Of a stretch of DNA of 60,923 nucleotides, positions 9,039 to 16,877 are shown in pieces. The DNA comes from Nitrospirota bacterium. Lineage in GTDB: Bacteria; Nitrospirota; Thermodesulfovibrionia; Thermodesulfovibrionales; JdFR-88. Made by a program: the position numbers and the translations under genes. How positions within the stretch are numbered: position 1 is the stretch's first letter; every line of letters begins with the position of its first letter. The DNA lies in NCBI GenBank assembly GCA_021789215.1, contig JAJYJS010000012.1, positions 1 through 60,923 on the forward strand, read 5' to 3'. The notes beneath the pieces are model-generated. The model ran no database searches and was not told the DNA's origin. It saw only the letters and a program-made list of their open reading frames with translations.

Positions 9039-9380
9039 ATGAAACAGGAAAAGACGATGCCCCTGGTGCTGGATTTGAAGAAGCTGATAAAATTCCACCC
9101 CGAGAAGATATCGAGGGAGATGATAGCCGAGACCCCTGAGATGAGGATTGCCCTCATGTGCCTGGAGCCTGGGCAGGAACTGGCCCCGCACAAGGCTCCG
9201 CTGAGGCTCATGATGTACTGCGTGGAGGGCAGGGGGACTTTTACGGCCGGCGGAGAGGAGATAGACGCCGATGAGAAGACCGCGATCGTTTGCGACCCGA
9301 TGGTCGAGCATGGCTTCAAGGCATCCAAAGGCGTGAGGCTGGTGGTGCTTGCGGTGGTGACGCCTGCGGAGATGCAATAG
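9039..9380 (+). CDS. Small single-domain cupin protein
   Basis: A 113-residue cupin. The conserved double-stranded beta-helix motif is seen as LEPGQELAPHKAPLRLMMYCVEGRGTFTAGG, and the second motif as CDPMVEHGFKAS. Only some of the usual metal ligands are present (His in APH, Glu in VEG, His in EHG). Such proteins bind a metal or small ligand and often act as sensors or stabilisers. The ATG at 9039 follows AGGAGG (9028-9033) and is preferred over the TTG at 9021. It stands alone, directly after repeat copy A. The substrate is unknown. Confidence 0.75.
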   Translation: MKQEKTMPLVLDLKKLIKFHPEKISREMIAETPEMRIALMCLEPGQELAPHKAPLRLMMYCVEGRGTFTAGGEEIDADEKTAIVCDPMVEHGFKASKGVRLVVLAVVTPAEMQ

Positions 9381-9470
9381 GGCAGGCGGATTTTTGGCTC
9401 CCGTGCCCTTGTTTAAAGGATAAAAACATTTAAAACTTTAAAAACAGGGGGTTTGAAACGCTCCGGTTAT

Positions 9471-9500
9471 TTGACCCCTCTGTGTCCTCACGGTTAAACT
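9471..9500 (+). promoter_or_regulatory. Putative sigma-70 promoter of the LPS heptose operon
   Basis: TTGACC (9471-9476), an 18-base spacer, and TAAACT (9495-9500). Transcription would begin near 9507, which is the start codon of the next gene. The mRNA may therefore be leaderless, in keeping with the lack of a Shine-Dalgarno sequence. Confidence 0.45.
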
Positions 9501-9506
9501 ACAACA

Positions 9507-11045
9507 ATGGAGCGCGAGGGCATACTTGTAAGGGGGGTCAACTGGGTTGGGGACGCCGTAATGACAATCCCCGCAATCAGGGCGATACACCGCGCCAGGA
9601 AAGACCCCGGAGAAAAGGTTTCCCTTCTTGCAAAACCGTGGGTGTCCGGGCTCTTTGAGAAAGACCCCGATATCGATGAAATTATTCTCTACGAAGACAG
9701 GTTCAGCGGCATTGGAGGCAGGCTTGCGCTTTCTTCCATGCTGAGAAAAAAGCGCTTCCGCAGCGCGGTCCTCCTCCAGAACGCCTTCGATGCCGCCCTG
9801 ATAACCTTTCTGGCGGGCATACCGGAGCGTATGGGTTATGCGCGCGACGGCAGGATGATCCTGCTCACAAAAAAAATCCCCTTTAACGGTGAAGACAGAA
9901 AGCTGCACCACACGGATTATTACCTGAACCTGCTAAGGGAAATGGGCATCCCCGCGGAAAAGACGGACCCGTGGATATTCATTGACATTGCCGAAAGGCT
10001 CAGGGCGAGGGGGCTTTTGAAGGTTTTCAAGAGGCCGGTCATCGGGCTCAACCCCGGCGCCGTTTACGGCTCTTCCAAGAGGTGGCCTCCCTCAAAGTTC
10101 AGGGAACTGGCAGGGCTTGTTATCAACGGGCTTGGCGGCAGCGTGGCCGTCTTCGGCTCTCAAAAAGAGGCCCCCATAGCCGGGGAGATCGTGGAGGGGC
10201 TCGACCCCTCGCGGGCCGTTTCCTTTGCGGGCCGCACCAATTTAAGGGAGCTTGCCGCGCTTGTGTCCGAGTGCGACGCGCTTGTCTCCAACGATTCCGG
10301 CACGATGCACATAGGTTATGCCGTGGGCACGCCGGTCGTGGCGCTTTTCGGCTCCACCAGCCCGGAGCTTACAGGCCCGCCTGAAGACGGCAATGTGGTT
10401 GTGAAAAAGGCCCTGTCCTGTGCGCCATGTTTCAAAAGGGAGTGTCCCGGAAAGGACACGGCCTGCATGGAGGGAATCGGGGCGGAGGAGGTCTTTGTTG
10501 GGGCGCTGAAAGGTGTCCTCCCCGGGAAAAAGGCGGTTTTTTTCGACCGGGACGGCACGCTCTGCCGCGAGGCAAACTATCTTAACCGGTGGCAGGACTT
10601 CGAGCCGTTCAAGAACCTCTCCGAGCTGCAAAGGCTCAAGCGCGCGGGCTTCCGGCTGGTAGGGATAACCAACCAGTCCGGGATAAAACGGGGCATAATA
10701 CGGGAAGAGTTCGTCAACGAGGTGCACGATTTCTTTGCGAGGGAGCACGGGTTCGACGCCTTCTATTACTGTCCGCACCACCCCGATGACCACTGCTCCT
10801 GCAGAAAGCCCTCCCCCGGCATGCTCTTCAGGGCAAGGAGGGACATGGGCATAGACCTCAAAAAATCCTTCATGATAGGCGACAGGCAATCCGACATGCT
10901 CACGGCGAAGGCCGCCGGGGCACGCGGGATTTTCATAAAGACGGGCGTTGAGAGCTCTGCCGCGGACGCGGACTTTTCGGCCGGTTCGCTTAAGGAGGCC
11001 GTTGATTATATAATCAGACTGGAGGCGGAAAAGGATGGCAAGTGA
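9507..11045 (+). CDS. Bifunctional heptosyltransferase II-like / D,D-heptose-1,7-bisphosphate phosphatase (GmhB-like)
   Basis: A 512-residue fusion. Residues 1 to about 340 form a GT9 glycosyltransferase of the WaaF type (ILVRGVNWVGDAVMTIPAIRA near the start, PGAVYGSSKRWP in the middle, SNDSGTMHIGYAVGTPVVALFGST in the donor domain). Residues about 345 to 505 form a HAD phosphatase of the GmhB type: VFFDRDGTL with the nucleophile Asp, GITNQSGI, the zinc loop CPHHPDDHCSCRKP, and MIGDRQSDM. GmhB removes the 7-phosphate during ADP-heptose synthesis; WaaF adds heptose to the LPS inner core. Linking a donor-synthesis step to a transferase in one chain is sensible. No other in-frame start precedes the conserved N-terminus, so the ATG at 9507 is taken despite lacking a Shine-Dalgarno. 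Confidence 0.9.
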   Translation: MEREGILVRGVNWVGDAVMTIPAIRAIHRARKDPGEKVSLLAKPWVSGLFEKDPDIDEIILYEDRFSGIGGRLALSSMLRKKRFRSAVLLQNAFDAALITFLAGIPERMGYARDGRMILLTKKIPFNGEDRKLHHTDYYLNLLREMGIPAEKTDPWIFIDIAERLRARGLLKVFKRPVIGLNPGAVYGSSKRWPPSKFRELAGLVINGLGGSVAVFGSQKEAPIAGEIVEGLDPSRAVSFAGRTNLRELAALVSECDALVSNDSGTMHIGYAVGTPVVALFGSTSPELTGPPEDGNVVVKKALSCAPCFKRECPGKDTACMEGIGAEEVFVGALKGVLPGKKAVFFDRDGTLCREANYLNRWQDFEPFKNLSELQRLKRAGFRLVGITNQSGIKRGIIREEFVNEVHDFFAREHGFDAFYYCPHHPDDHCSCRKPSPGMLFRARRDMGIDLKKSFMIGDRQSDMLTAKAAGARGIFIKTGVESSAADADFSAGSLKEAVDYIIRLEAEKDGK

Positions 11046-11664
11046 GCAGCGGGATTTAAAGACGGAGCTTTACGGACAGGTCATAAGCCACATGAGGGCA
11101 AAGCACCCCGAACTCATAGACGCGGCTTACGACATGTTCTGGGAGGAGGAATACCCAGAGGACTTCCTTTCGGGGCTCCCCCTCGAACTGGCATTTGTGA
11201 ATTTTGAGGACTGGTTCATATGCGACTTCAAGGACTGCGAAAGCGGCTCTGTGATAGACCTCTACCTTGCCGAAAACGAAGGCGCAAAGGACGCCGCCCT
11301 GCTGGAAAAGCTCAGGGACTCCGTGATAAGCCTGTATGAAGTGAAAACGGCGGGGGAAGCGGCCACGCTCGAAGACCTGCTCCAGGGGGGCACCGTCGAT
11401 TTAAGGCCCATGCCGCTTGAGGGCATGAAGGCGGGGGACCTTTTCGGCGCACGGATACCCGATTTTGGAAACGGGCCGGTAATGGGCTCGTGTGTCTATC
11501 CATTTGGGCGTGCGATGAAGGAGACCGTGACGGCCTATTTTGAGAAGCACTTTAACCGCTACAAGAGGGGCTGTGAGGACGGACCGCCAATAAGACAGTT
11601 TTTAAAGGACGAAGCCAGCTATTTTAACATAATATGGATAAACAGCCTTTACAAAAGGGCCTGA
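11035..11664 (+). CDS. Conserved protein of unknown function in the LPS heptose operon
   Basis: A 209-residue soluble protein without signal peptide or membrane helix. The segment LELAFVNFEDWFICDFK, followed by an acidic stretch and SVISLYEVKTAGEAATLEDLLQGG, resembles the domain found N-terminal to SEC-C zinc motifs in some bacterial proteins, but no SEC-C cysteines are present. It overlaps the upstream fusion gene by 11 bases and the downstream heptosyltransferase by 31 bases, so it is translated within this operon. Its role is not known; the tight packing suggests a link to LPS or envelope synthesis. Confidence 0.7.
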   Translation: MASEQRDLKTELYGQVISHMRAKHPELIDAAYDMFWEEEYPEDFLSGLPLELAFVNFEDWFICDFKDCESGSVIDLYLAENEGAKDAALLEKLRDSVISLYEVKTAGEAATLEDLLQGGTVDLRPMPLEGMKAGDLFGARIPDFGNGPVMGSCVYPFGRAMKETVTAYFEKHFNRYKRGCEDGPPIRQFLKDEASYFNIIWINSLYKRA

Positions 11665-12653
11665 AAAAGAGGGGCCTGAAGGTCCTGATAGTAAAACCCA
11701 GCTCACTTGGGGATGTCGTCCATTCGCTGCCTTTTCTGTTCACACTCAAAAAATGCGTCCCGGAGGCGAGGGTGCACTGGGTCATAGCGGACTCCCTTGC
11801 CGGGCTGCTTGAGGGGCACCTCCTCATAGAACGGCTGTGGGTGATAAACAAGGACAACTGGAAGAAGCCCGGCAGGATACTTGAGACCACAAGGGAATTC
11901 CGCAGGCTCTCGAAGGCGCTGAAAGAGGAAAAATTCGATTTTGTCTTTGACCTTCAGGGCCTTCTGCGGAGCGCCCTCATAACCAGGGCCGCAAAAGCCC
12001 CGTACAGGGTGGGCTTCCGCGAGGCGAGGGAGGGCGGCCCGCTTTTCTACACGCACCGCGTTGAAGGCGGCGGGAAAATACATGCGGTGGAGCGGTACCT
12101 TAAAATGGCGGAGTTTGCCGGGTGCAGGCCGGAGCTGGAATTCCCCCTGCCCAGGATGGAAGGCTATGCCCCGCCTCCAGGTGAATACGCGGTCATTTTG
12201 CCTGGTGCCAGGTGGGACTCCAAAAGATGGCCCGTGCAGAGGTTCGCAGAGCTTGCCCGGAGGCTTCCCATGCGCTCCGTCGTGCTTGGCGGGCCTTCGG
12301 ACATGTCTCTTGCGGACAGGCTGGTGGAGCAGGCTGGCGGGAAGGCCGTCTCCCTTGCAGGCAGGAGCACGCTCAAGGAACTGGTGGAGATAATAAGATA
12401 TTCAAGGTTCATGGTCACTAACGATTCCGGCCCGATGCACATAGCCGCCGCCCTTGGCATACCTGTGTTCGCGGTATTCGGCCCGACGGACCCCGCACTG
12501 ACGGGGCCTTATGGAAAGGGGCCCAGGGTGGTTGTCAGGGAGGCCGCCAAATGCGCTCCATGCAGGAAAAGGCGCTGCAATGAAATGAAGTGCATGGATG
12601 CGGTGAGCGTGGACATGGTTCATGAGGAGATAAAAAAAGAGATGCATTTTTAA
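11634..12653 (+). CDS. Heptosyltransferase I-like glycosyltransferase (GT9)
   Basis: A 339-residue GT9 enzyme of the WaaC type. The N-terminus reads VLIVKPSSLGDVVHSLPFL. The middle has DLQGLLRSALI and LPGARWDSKRWP, and the ADP-heptose-binding half has VTNDSGPMHIAAALGIPVFAVFGPTDP. A Cys-rich tail (CAPCRKRRCNEMKCMD) is common in this family. It would add the first heptose to Kdo of lipid A on the cytoplasmic side of the inner membrane. Its start lies inside the preceding gene, and no later start keeps the conserved N-terminus. Confidence 0.88.
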   Translation: MDKQPLQKGLKKRGLKVLIVKPSSLGDVVHSLPFLFTLKKCVPEARVHWVIADSLAGLLEGHLLIERLWVINKDNWKKPGRILETTREFRRLSKALKEEKFDFVFDLQGLLRSALITRAAKAPYRVGFREAREGGPLFYTHRVEGGGKIHAVERYLKMAEFAGCRPELEFPLPRMEGYAPPPGEYAVILPGARWDSKRWPVQRFAELARRLPMRSVVLGGPSDMSLADRLVEQAGGKAVSLAGRSTLKELVEIIRYSRFMVTNDSGPMHIAAALGIPVFAVFGPTDPALTGPYGKGPRVVVREAAKCAPCRKRRCNEMKCMDAVSVDMVHEEIKKEMHF

Positions 12654-12670
12654 GAAACGGCATTGGCCGG

Positions 12671-12730
12671 GCCCCGCCCACCCGCCCTTGCAAGGTATGG
12701 GGGCGCGACTGCGCCTGGCTCCGCCCCTTG
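12671..12730 (+). repeat. Dispersed GC-rich repeat, copy 2
   Basis: CCCGCCCACCCGCCCTTGCA followed by AGGTATGGGG, then CTCCGCCCC after a short insertion. It is related in inverted orientation to 8736-8774. It is followed directly by a piece of the MITE-like repeat. Confidence 0.45.
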
Positions 12731-12735
12731 CCACG

Positions 12736-12780
12736 GGGATTGCTTCGCTCGCAATGACAAAAAAACATTTTTTTCAGCAC
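12736..12780 (-). repeat. Partial MITE-like repeat, copy D
   Basis: GGATTGCTTCGCTCGCAATG and, after an A-run, TTTTTTTCAGCA. This matches the reverse complement of the left end of copy B (37995-38156), so only one end remains. Confidence 0.5.
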
Positions 12781-12899
12781 TTTTTAAAACCCGGAGCAGC
12801 CGTGCGTTAAAAACTTTCTCTCCCCTCCGTTATGTGATACGATTTATTCAGCTTATGAGTTGATTAAGGTTTGCAAATCGATACCCACAAGGGGGCAAT

Positions 12900-13805
12900 A
12901 TGAAGATATTGTTTGCAACCGACGGCTCGGAGCATTCAGAGGACGCGGCTCGCCTGCTTACAAAATTCAACCTTACTTCAAATGACGGGATTACCATATT
13001 CCATGTCATAGGCTGGGTGCCCTTTGAAGAGGACAAGCAGTCCTATTATGCCAACCTCAAGTTCCTCAAGCAGGAGATAGGCGGCAAGGTGCTGGACTCC
13101 GCCCTGGAGGTGTTGAAGCCCTCCGGCGCAAGGCTCAGCACGGCGCTGGATGAGGGTTTCCCGGACAAGTCCATTGTCGCCGCCGCAATCGGTTCCAATG
13201 CGGACATGATAGCGCTTGGGGCCAGGGGGATAAAGGGGCTCAAGTCCGTTTTCCTTGGAAGCGTAACGAGGGCGGTCGCCATAAGCTCGCCGGTCCCCGT
13301 CCTTGTGGTAAAAAACTCGTCAAGAGAAAAGAAGCCGTCTGAAAAGATGAAGGTGCTCTTTGCGACCGACGGCTCGGATTCCGCCGATTCCGCCGCGCGT
13401 TTTCTTTCCGGCATCCCATTTCCAGAGGGCACGGAGATGTCGGTCATCAACGTGGGCCTTTCAGCGGTCTCCGATATCCCGGAGCGTTTCATCATGGAGG
13501 TGACCGATGCCGTAAGGGAGGAGGTCGCCAGGGTCAGGGCAAGCGAGTTTGCGCGGTCGGAGGCGATAATAGGCAAGACCAAGGCCCTGCTTGGAGACAG
13601 GTTCTCAAAGGTGACGGAAATAGTTAAAATCGGCGACCCCGCCGCCGAGATACTGGCCGAGGCGGAAAGCAGCGGGGCCGATATTGTAACCGTGGGCTGC
13701 CGCGGCCTGAGGGGCTTCAGGGGCATGATGGGGAGCGTATCACGCAGGGTCCTGGGGCACGCCGCGTGCTCGGTCCTGCTTGCAAAGACGTGCGGGGGAG
13801 GGTAG
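12900..13805 (+). CDS. Tandem universal stress protein (UspA x2)
   Basis: A 301-residue protein made of two Usp domains (about 1-140 and 150-300). Each starts with the strand-loop MKILFATDGSEHS or MKVLFATDGSDSA. The first domain ends with GARGIKGLKSVFLGSVTRAV and PVLVVK, the second with GCRGLRGFRGMMGSVSRRVL and SVLLAK. The G-x2-G-x9-G(S) motifs are those of ATP-binding Usp proteins. It probably acts in the cytoplasm as a dimer-like stress or energy sensor. GGGGG lies about five bases before the ATG. It appears monocistronic. Confidence 0.92.
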   Translation: MKILFATDGSEHSEDAARLLTKFNLTSNDGITIFHVIGWVPFEEDKQSYYANLKFLKQEIGGKVLDSALEVLKPSGARLSTALDEGFPDKSIVAAAIGSNADMIALGARGIKGLKSVFLGSVTRAVAISSPVPVLVVKNSSREKKPSEKMKVLFATDGSDSADSAARFLSGIPFPEGTEMSVINVGLSAVSDIPERFIMEVTDAVREEVARVRASEFARSEAIIGKTKALLGDRFSKVTEIVKIGDPAAEILAEAESSGADIVTVGCRGLRGFRGMMGSVSRRVLGHAACSVLLAKTCGGG

Positions 13806-13867
13806 ATACCGGACAGCGTCCCCATTTCGGGCGGATCTCTTAAAAAACCCACCATTCTTTCGTTCTA

Positions 13868-14091
13868 ACAGGCGCTGAAAAAGTCTCATTTCAAGTTATT
13901 GCGAGGAGCGTAAGCGCTGATTAGCGCAAGCGGCGAAGCAATCTCATTATCGGCCTCTGTTCGTCATTCCGGCTTCCCGCCGGTATGACAGACTTTCAAC
14001 AAAATTGACGATTTTGAGACAGGTTCTAATTATTTAAAGCAAGATTGCTTCGCTCGAAATGAAACTAAAATAATTTTTCAACATTCTAAAA
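13868..14091 (-). repeat. MITE-like repeat, copy C (inverted, diverged)
   Basis: Begins GCGCTGAAAAAGTCTCATTT and TTGCGAGGAGCG, the reverse complement of the right end of copies A and B. It contains an extra segment with CATTCCGGCTTCCCGCCGG and ends near ATTGCTTCGCTCGAAATGAA and TTTTTCAAC. With the promoter-like sequence after it, this accounts for the 370-base gap before the next gene. Confidence 0.5.
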
Positions 14092-14123
14092 TTTTATTTA
14101 TTATTTTCCATGATTTTTGAATT

Positions 14124-14129
14124 ATAATA
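14124..14129 (+). promoter_or_regulatory. Putative -10 box (TATAAT)
   Basis: A perfect TATAAT in an A+T-rich stretch 49 bases before the start of the Tat-exported redox protein. Only a weak -35 (TTATTT, 14101-14106) is found 17 bases upstream. Confidence 0.35.
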
Positions 14130-14177
14130 TGCCTGGGAAGGGGATCGAGTGCGCCCAAAAAATCCAAGGAGGGGTGC

Positions 14178-15008
14178 ATGAGAGAGGGAAAAGAAGAGGT
14201 TTTATTATCATCTGAGGGCATCTCACGCAGGGGGCTGTTCAGGAATGCGGGAAAACTGGCCATAGGAGCAACTGCCGCGGCCGCGATGACGGCCGGAGGG
14301 CTGAGTTTCCTGTCCGGGGCGGAGGCAAAGGGCGGCAGGACTGAAAAATGGCCCTGGCCGTATGTGAAGCTGGACCCTGAAACGACTGCCGAGATCGCCT
14401 ACAACGATTGGTACCGGCTTTTCTGTGGGGCGGCGGTCGTAAACAGCGTCTTCAGCCAGCTCAGGGAAAAGGTCGGGGAGCCTTACAATTCATTTCCGGT
14501 GGACGCATTCGTGTTCCTGGAAGGCGGAATATCCGGATGGGGGACGGTCTGCGGCTCCAATGCGGGCGCCAATATCGTTTCCAACTGCATAATCGGCCCC
14601 AGGATCGCCGAGTCGGCTGACGGGATGCTCATGGGCAGCGAGATGATGCAGTGGTATTCGGAGGCCCGGATGCCCGTCTATATGCCTAAGAACCCGAAGG
14701 TAAAGACGGAAATACCCAAGACCGTGAGCAATTCTCCGCTCTGCCACATCTCTGTGGGCAGATGGATGAAGGCCGCCAATAAAGACCTTATGAGCCCGGA
14801 GCGGAAGGACAGGTGCGCGCGGGTGACGGCAAGCGTCGCTTATCATCTGGTGGAGCTGCTGAACCAGTGGAAAGACAACACGTACGCCACAAAGGGGACC
14901 ATCCCGTCAAAGACCTGCGGCATTACCGGCCAGCATAATTGCACGGACTGCCACGGCTCGAACGTGCCGGCGCCGCCGCTTCCCAAAAAGATGACATCTG
15001 AAAAATAA
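14178..15008 (+). CDS. Tat-exported C_GCAxxG_C_C-family redox protein with one haem c site (split-Soret cytochrome-like)
   Basis: A 276-residue exported protein. The N-terminus has a Tat motif (SRRGLFRNAG, residues 17-26) and a hydrophobic stretch ending near AEAKG. The middle carries the cysteines of the C_GCAxxG_C_C family (FCGAAVVNSVF near 80, GWGTVCGSNAGANIVSNC near 120-135). Near the C-terminus lies one c-haem motif, CTDCH. A haem c site joined to this Cys-rich fold is the layout of split-Soret cytochrome c of Desulfovibrio, which pairs two haems across a dimer. That comparison is from memory of the family. It probably works in periplasmic electron transfer. AGGAGGGG lies six bases before the ATG. 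Confidence 0.75.
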   Translation: MREGKEEVLLSSEGISRRGLFRNAGKLAIGATAAAAMTAGGLSFLSGAEAKGGRTEKWPWPYVKLDPETTAEIAYNDWYRLFCGAAVVNSVFSQLREKVGEPYNSFPVDAFVFLEGGISGWGTVCGSNAGANIVSNCIIGPRIAESADGMLMGSEMMQWYSEARMPVYMPKNPKVKTEIPKTVSNSPLCHISVGRWMKAANKDLMSPERKDRCARVTASVAYHLVELLNQWKDNTYATKGTIPSKTCGITGQHNCTDCHGSNVPAPPLPKKMTSEK

Positions 15009-15020
15009 AGCGGAGAAAAG

Positions 15021-15061
15021 GGCAGGGCGGGGCGTATTAAAAAAACGCCCCGCCCTGCTTT
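15021..15061. terminator. Bidirectional hairpin terminator between convergent genes
   Basis: GCAGGGCGGGGCGT (15022-15035) pairs with ACGCCCCGCCCTGC (15045-15058), a 14-bp perfect stem with an A-rich loop. It lies between the redox protein and the convergent Cys4 protein gene. Confidence 0.8.
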
Positions 15062-15069
15062 GTGAAGGG

Positions 15070-15300
15070 TCAATCAGCAAGAGGTGCTTCGCCCTCGCGC
15101 TCAAAATTAGGGCAGTCGCCTCCCGGCGCAAGGAACAGGTCCAGGCGGCTGCAAAGCCCGGACTCCCCGCGCACGGATGCGTATGCGGAGCTGAGCGTGT
15201 TCAGCCCCGGTATCGAAAGCTCCAGTTGCCTGGGGTCGTTTACAAAATGCCTGCAATCGAAACAGGTGCCCATTTTATTGCGCTCCTCCCGTGCGTTCAT
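15070..15300 (-). CDS. Small conserved Cys4 protein, probably metal-binding
   Basis: A 76-residue protein with two Cys pairs, CFDCRHF near the start and LC...DCPNFE near the end. They enclose IPGLNTLSSAYASVRGESGL. The spacing suggests a zinc or iron site. It has no signal peptide or membrane helix. Its ATG overlaps the stop of the YeiH-family gene (ATGA at 15300-15297), so both are co-translated. An internal ATG at 15273 (MGTCFDC) has GGAG upstream and may be the true start. I recall similar small proteins in related bacteria but know no function for them. Confidence 0.7.
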   Translation of the reverse strand: MNAREERNKMGTCFDCRHFVNDPRQLELSIPGLNTLSSAYASVRGESGLCSRLDLFLAPGGDCPNFEREGEAPLAD

Positions 15301-16727
15301 TTGCCAAGGGGGGCCCCCAGCGTGGACCAGTGTCCGCCGAACACATAGACGGACAGTATGAAGCCCAGCATCACGTTCACTATGACCCCTATCGTGAACG
15401 CGAAGAAGGGTTTAAGCCCCGCCGATTTAAGCTCCTTGAACCTCGTGGTGAGCCCGATGCTCAAGAAGCAGAAGATGAATGCCCATGTGCGAAGCGACAC
15501 TATTGGCAATATGAGGCCGGGCTTCACGAGTTTGCCGAAGTCCGCTGAAGAATAGCCTGCCGTAATCGCCGTCATGAAGAACGAGGCCACAAAGAACCCG
15601 ATGACGAACTTGGGGAACCTCCACCATATCTCCATCGCGTTTGGTCTTGTGCCGCATTCCTCCTTTTCCCATTTGAAGCAGGCTATGAGGGCGAAGATGA
15701 AGGACCATATGCCTATCCACATGTCCCTGCCGATGACCTTCATCAGCGTAAAGCCCTGTATGGCGGCGTCCTCGTTCCCGGCCATGCGCCCGTACGCGCT
15801 TGCCGCGGCAAACCCCGCCGCGTCGGCAAACTCCGAGGTGCCCACCCATGCCCCGGCTATTCCAGGGTTAAGGCCGAACGACTTTGCCACAAACGGGATG
15901 AAGAGTATCATGACCAGCGCCCAGACCACCACGAGCGTAACCGAGGTGTAGAGGTAATCCTTCTTGGCGCCGACCGCACTGGCTATCGCCATAGACCCGG
16001 AAACGCCGCAGACCGCGCCTCCTGTGCCCATCACCGCCCCAAGCCTCTTGTCCAGCCCGAACACCTTCGTCGCGACCATGTAGATCACGACGCATGTCGT
16101 GACGGATATGAGGGTCGCCTGGAAGAGCGCTATCGGTCCGGCGGACACCACCAGCGCTATGGGGAATGTCGCGCCAAGCAGCACGATGCCCGTCTTGATG
16201 TAGTACTCCACCCTGAACCCGGCATCCATCCACTTTGGAAGCGGTATGACGTTCGCTATTATCAGGCCGATTATCAGCGCCACAAGCGGCGGCTCGAGAT
16301 TGTACTTGGGCGCGTTCACCCATCCGCCTATCGCGAACATCGCTATGGACAGCAGGTAGAGGATTATGAAGGACGGTATGAACTCGGAGCTTTTTATCCC
16401 CATTATCCTGGTGGATACGCCGAAGATGACCAGCCACGATATCATCTGGAGGATGTACATCCCGATGTTCTTGCTGAAGTGATCGGCCAGCTGCCCCAGC
16501 GAGGACCACTTGAGCCCGCCCGGATTGATGGCAAGGGCCTTTACAAATGTGCTGCCGTTCAGGAAGGCGATAAGGGCGACTATGGTTATCCCTATTCCAA
16601 GGTATATCGCCCACCAGTCCTCCTTGAGGTAAAGCTCCTTCCATCCCATCGGCGCCTTGGGCGGCGTTTCCGCGCAGGTCTTTGTCTCGCAGTAATCCGC
16701 CCCCGGTTTTGCTGCATGTTCTGACAT
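15297..16727 (-). CDS. YeiH-family putative anion/sulfate exporter
   Basis: A 476-residue integral membrane protein with about ten hydrophobic helices. It belongs to the YeiH/UPF0324 family, often labelled putative sulfate exporter. Recognisable segments are LVALIIGLIIANVIPLP, TGIVLLGATFPIALV, VMGTGGAVCGVSGSMAIASA (the conserved Gly/Cys-rich helix) and VGTSEFADAAGFAAAS. It is longer than E. coli YeiH because of an N-terminal Cys-containing tail and loop insertions. The ATG at 16727 has GGAGGAG about six bases upstream. A sigma-54 promoter lies 39 bases further upstream, and a haem-sensor kinase and NtrC regulator precede it. The transported substrate is not proven for the family. Confidence 0.85.
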   Translation of the reverse strand: MSEHAAKPGADYCETKTCAETPPKAPMGWKELYLKEDWWAIYLGIGITIVALIAFLNGSTFVKALAINPGGLKWSSLGQLADHFSKNIGMYILQMISWLVIFGVSTRIMGIKSSEFIPSFIILYLLSIAMFAIGGWVNAPKYNLEPPLVALIIGLIIANVIPLPKWMDAGFRVEYYIKTGIVLLGATFPIALVVSAGPIALFQATLISVTTCVVIYMVATKVFGLDKRLGAVMGTGGAVCGVSGSMAIASAVGAKKDYLYTSVTLVVVWALVMILFIPFVAKSFGLNPGIAGAWVGTSEFADAAGFAAASAYGRMAGNEDAAIQGFTLMKVIGRDMWIGIWSFIFALIACFKWEKEECGTRPNAMEIWWRFPKFVIGFFVASFFMTAITAGYSSADFGKLVKPGLILPIVSLRTWAFIFCFLSIGLTTRFKELKSAGLKPFFAFTIGVIVNVMLGFILSVYVFGGHWSTLGAPLGK

Positions 16728-16765
16728 TGGTCTCCTCCCCTCACAGAGATTTTGCCCTTGGACAT

Positions 16766-16781
16766 TGCAACAGTTGTACCA
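16766..16781 (-). promoter_or_regulatory. Sigma-54 (-24/-12) promoter of the YeiH operon
   Basis: On the minus strand this reads TGGTACAACTGTTGCA, which matches TGGCAC-N5-TTGCA with a single change in the -24 box. It ends 38 bases before the transporter start codon and lies just downstream of an NtrC-family gene. Confidence 0.8.
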
Positions 16782-16800
16782 TCGGCGTGTTACCGGCAAG

Positions 16801-16824
16801 CCCTTTGAAAATAAAGGGATTTTC
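16801..16824 (-). promoter_or_regulatory. Interleaved inverted repeats upstream of the sigma-54 promoter (candidate activator site)
   Basis: CCCTTT (16801-16806), GAAAAT (16807-16812), AAAGGG (16813-16818) and ATTTTC (16819-16824) follow each other without gaps. The first pairs with the third and the second with the fourth. The block lies about 20 bases upstream of the -24 box. It could be an enhancer for the NtrC-type regulator, or the regulator gene's terminator. Confidence 0.4.
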
Positions 16825-16877
16825 AGGAGGATTTATAAAATTGGGACTGCGGCGGGTGCAAAAATTCCACTGCACTG

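Noticed and set aside
8795-9328. A 177-codon minus-strand open frame before the cupin gene
   Set aside because: It covers the MITE-like repeat and the cupin gene in reverse and has no similarity to a known protein.
15021-15061. A riboswitch-like structure after the split-Soret-like gene
   Set aside because: It is a single perfect stem between convergent genes, so a terminator explains it fully.
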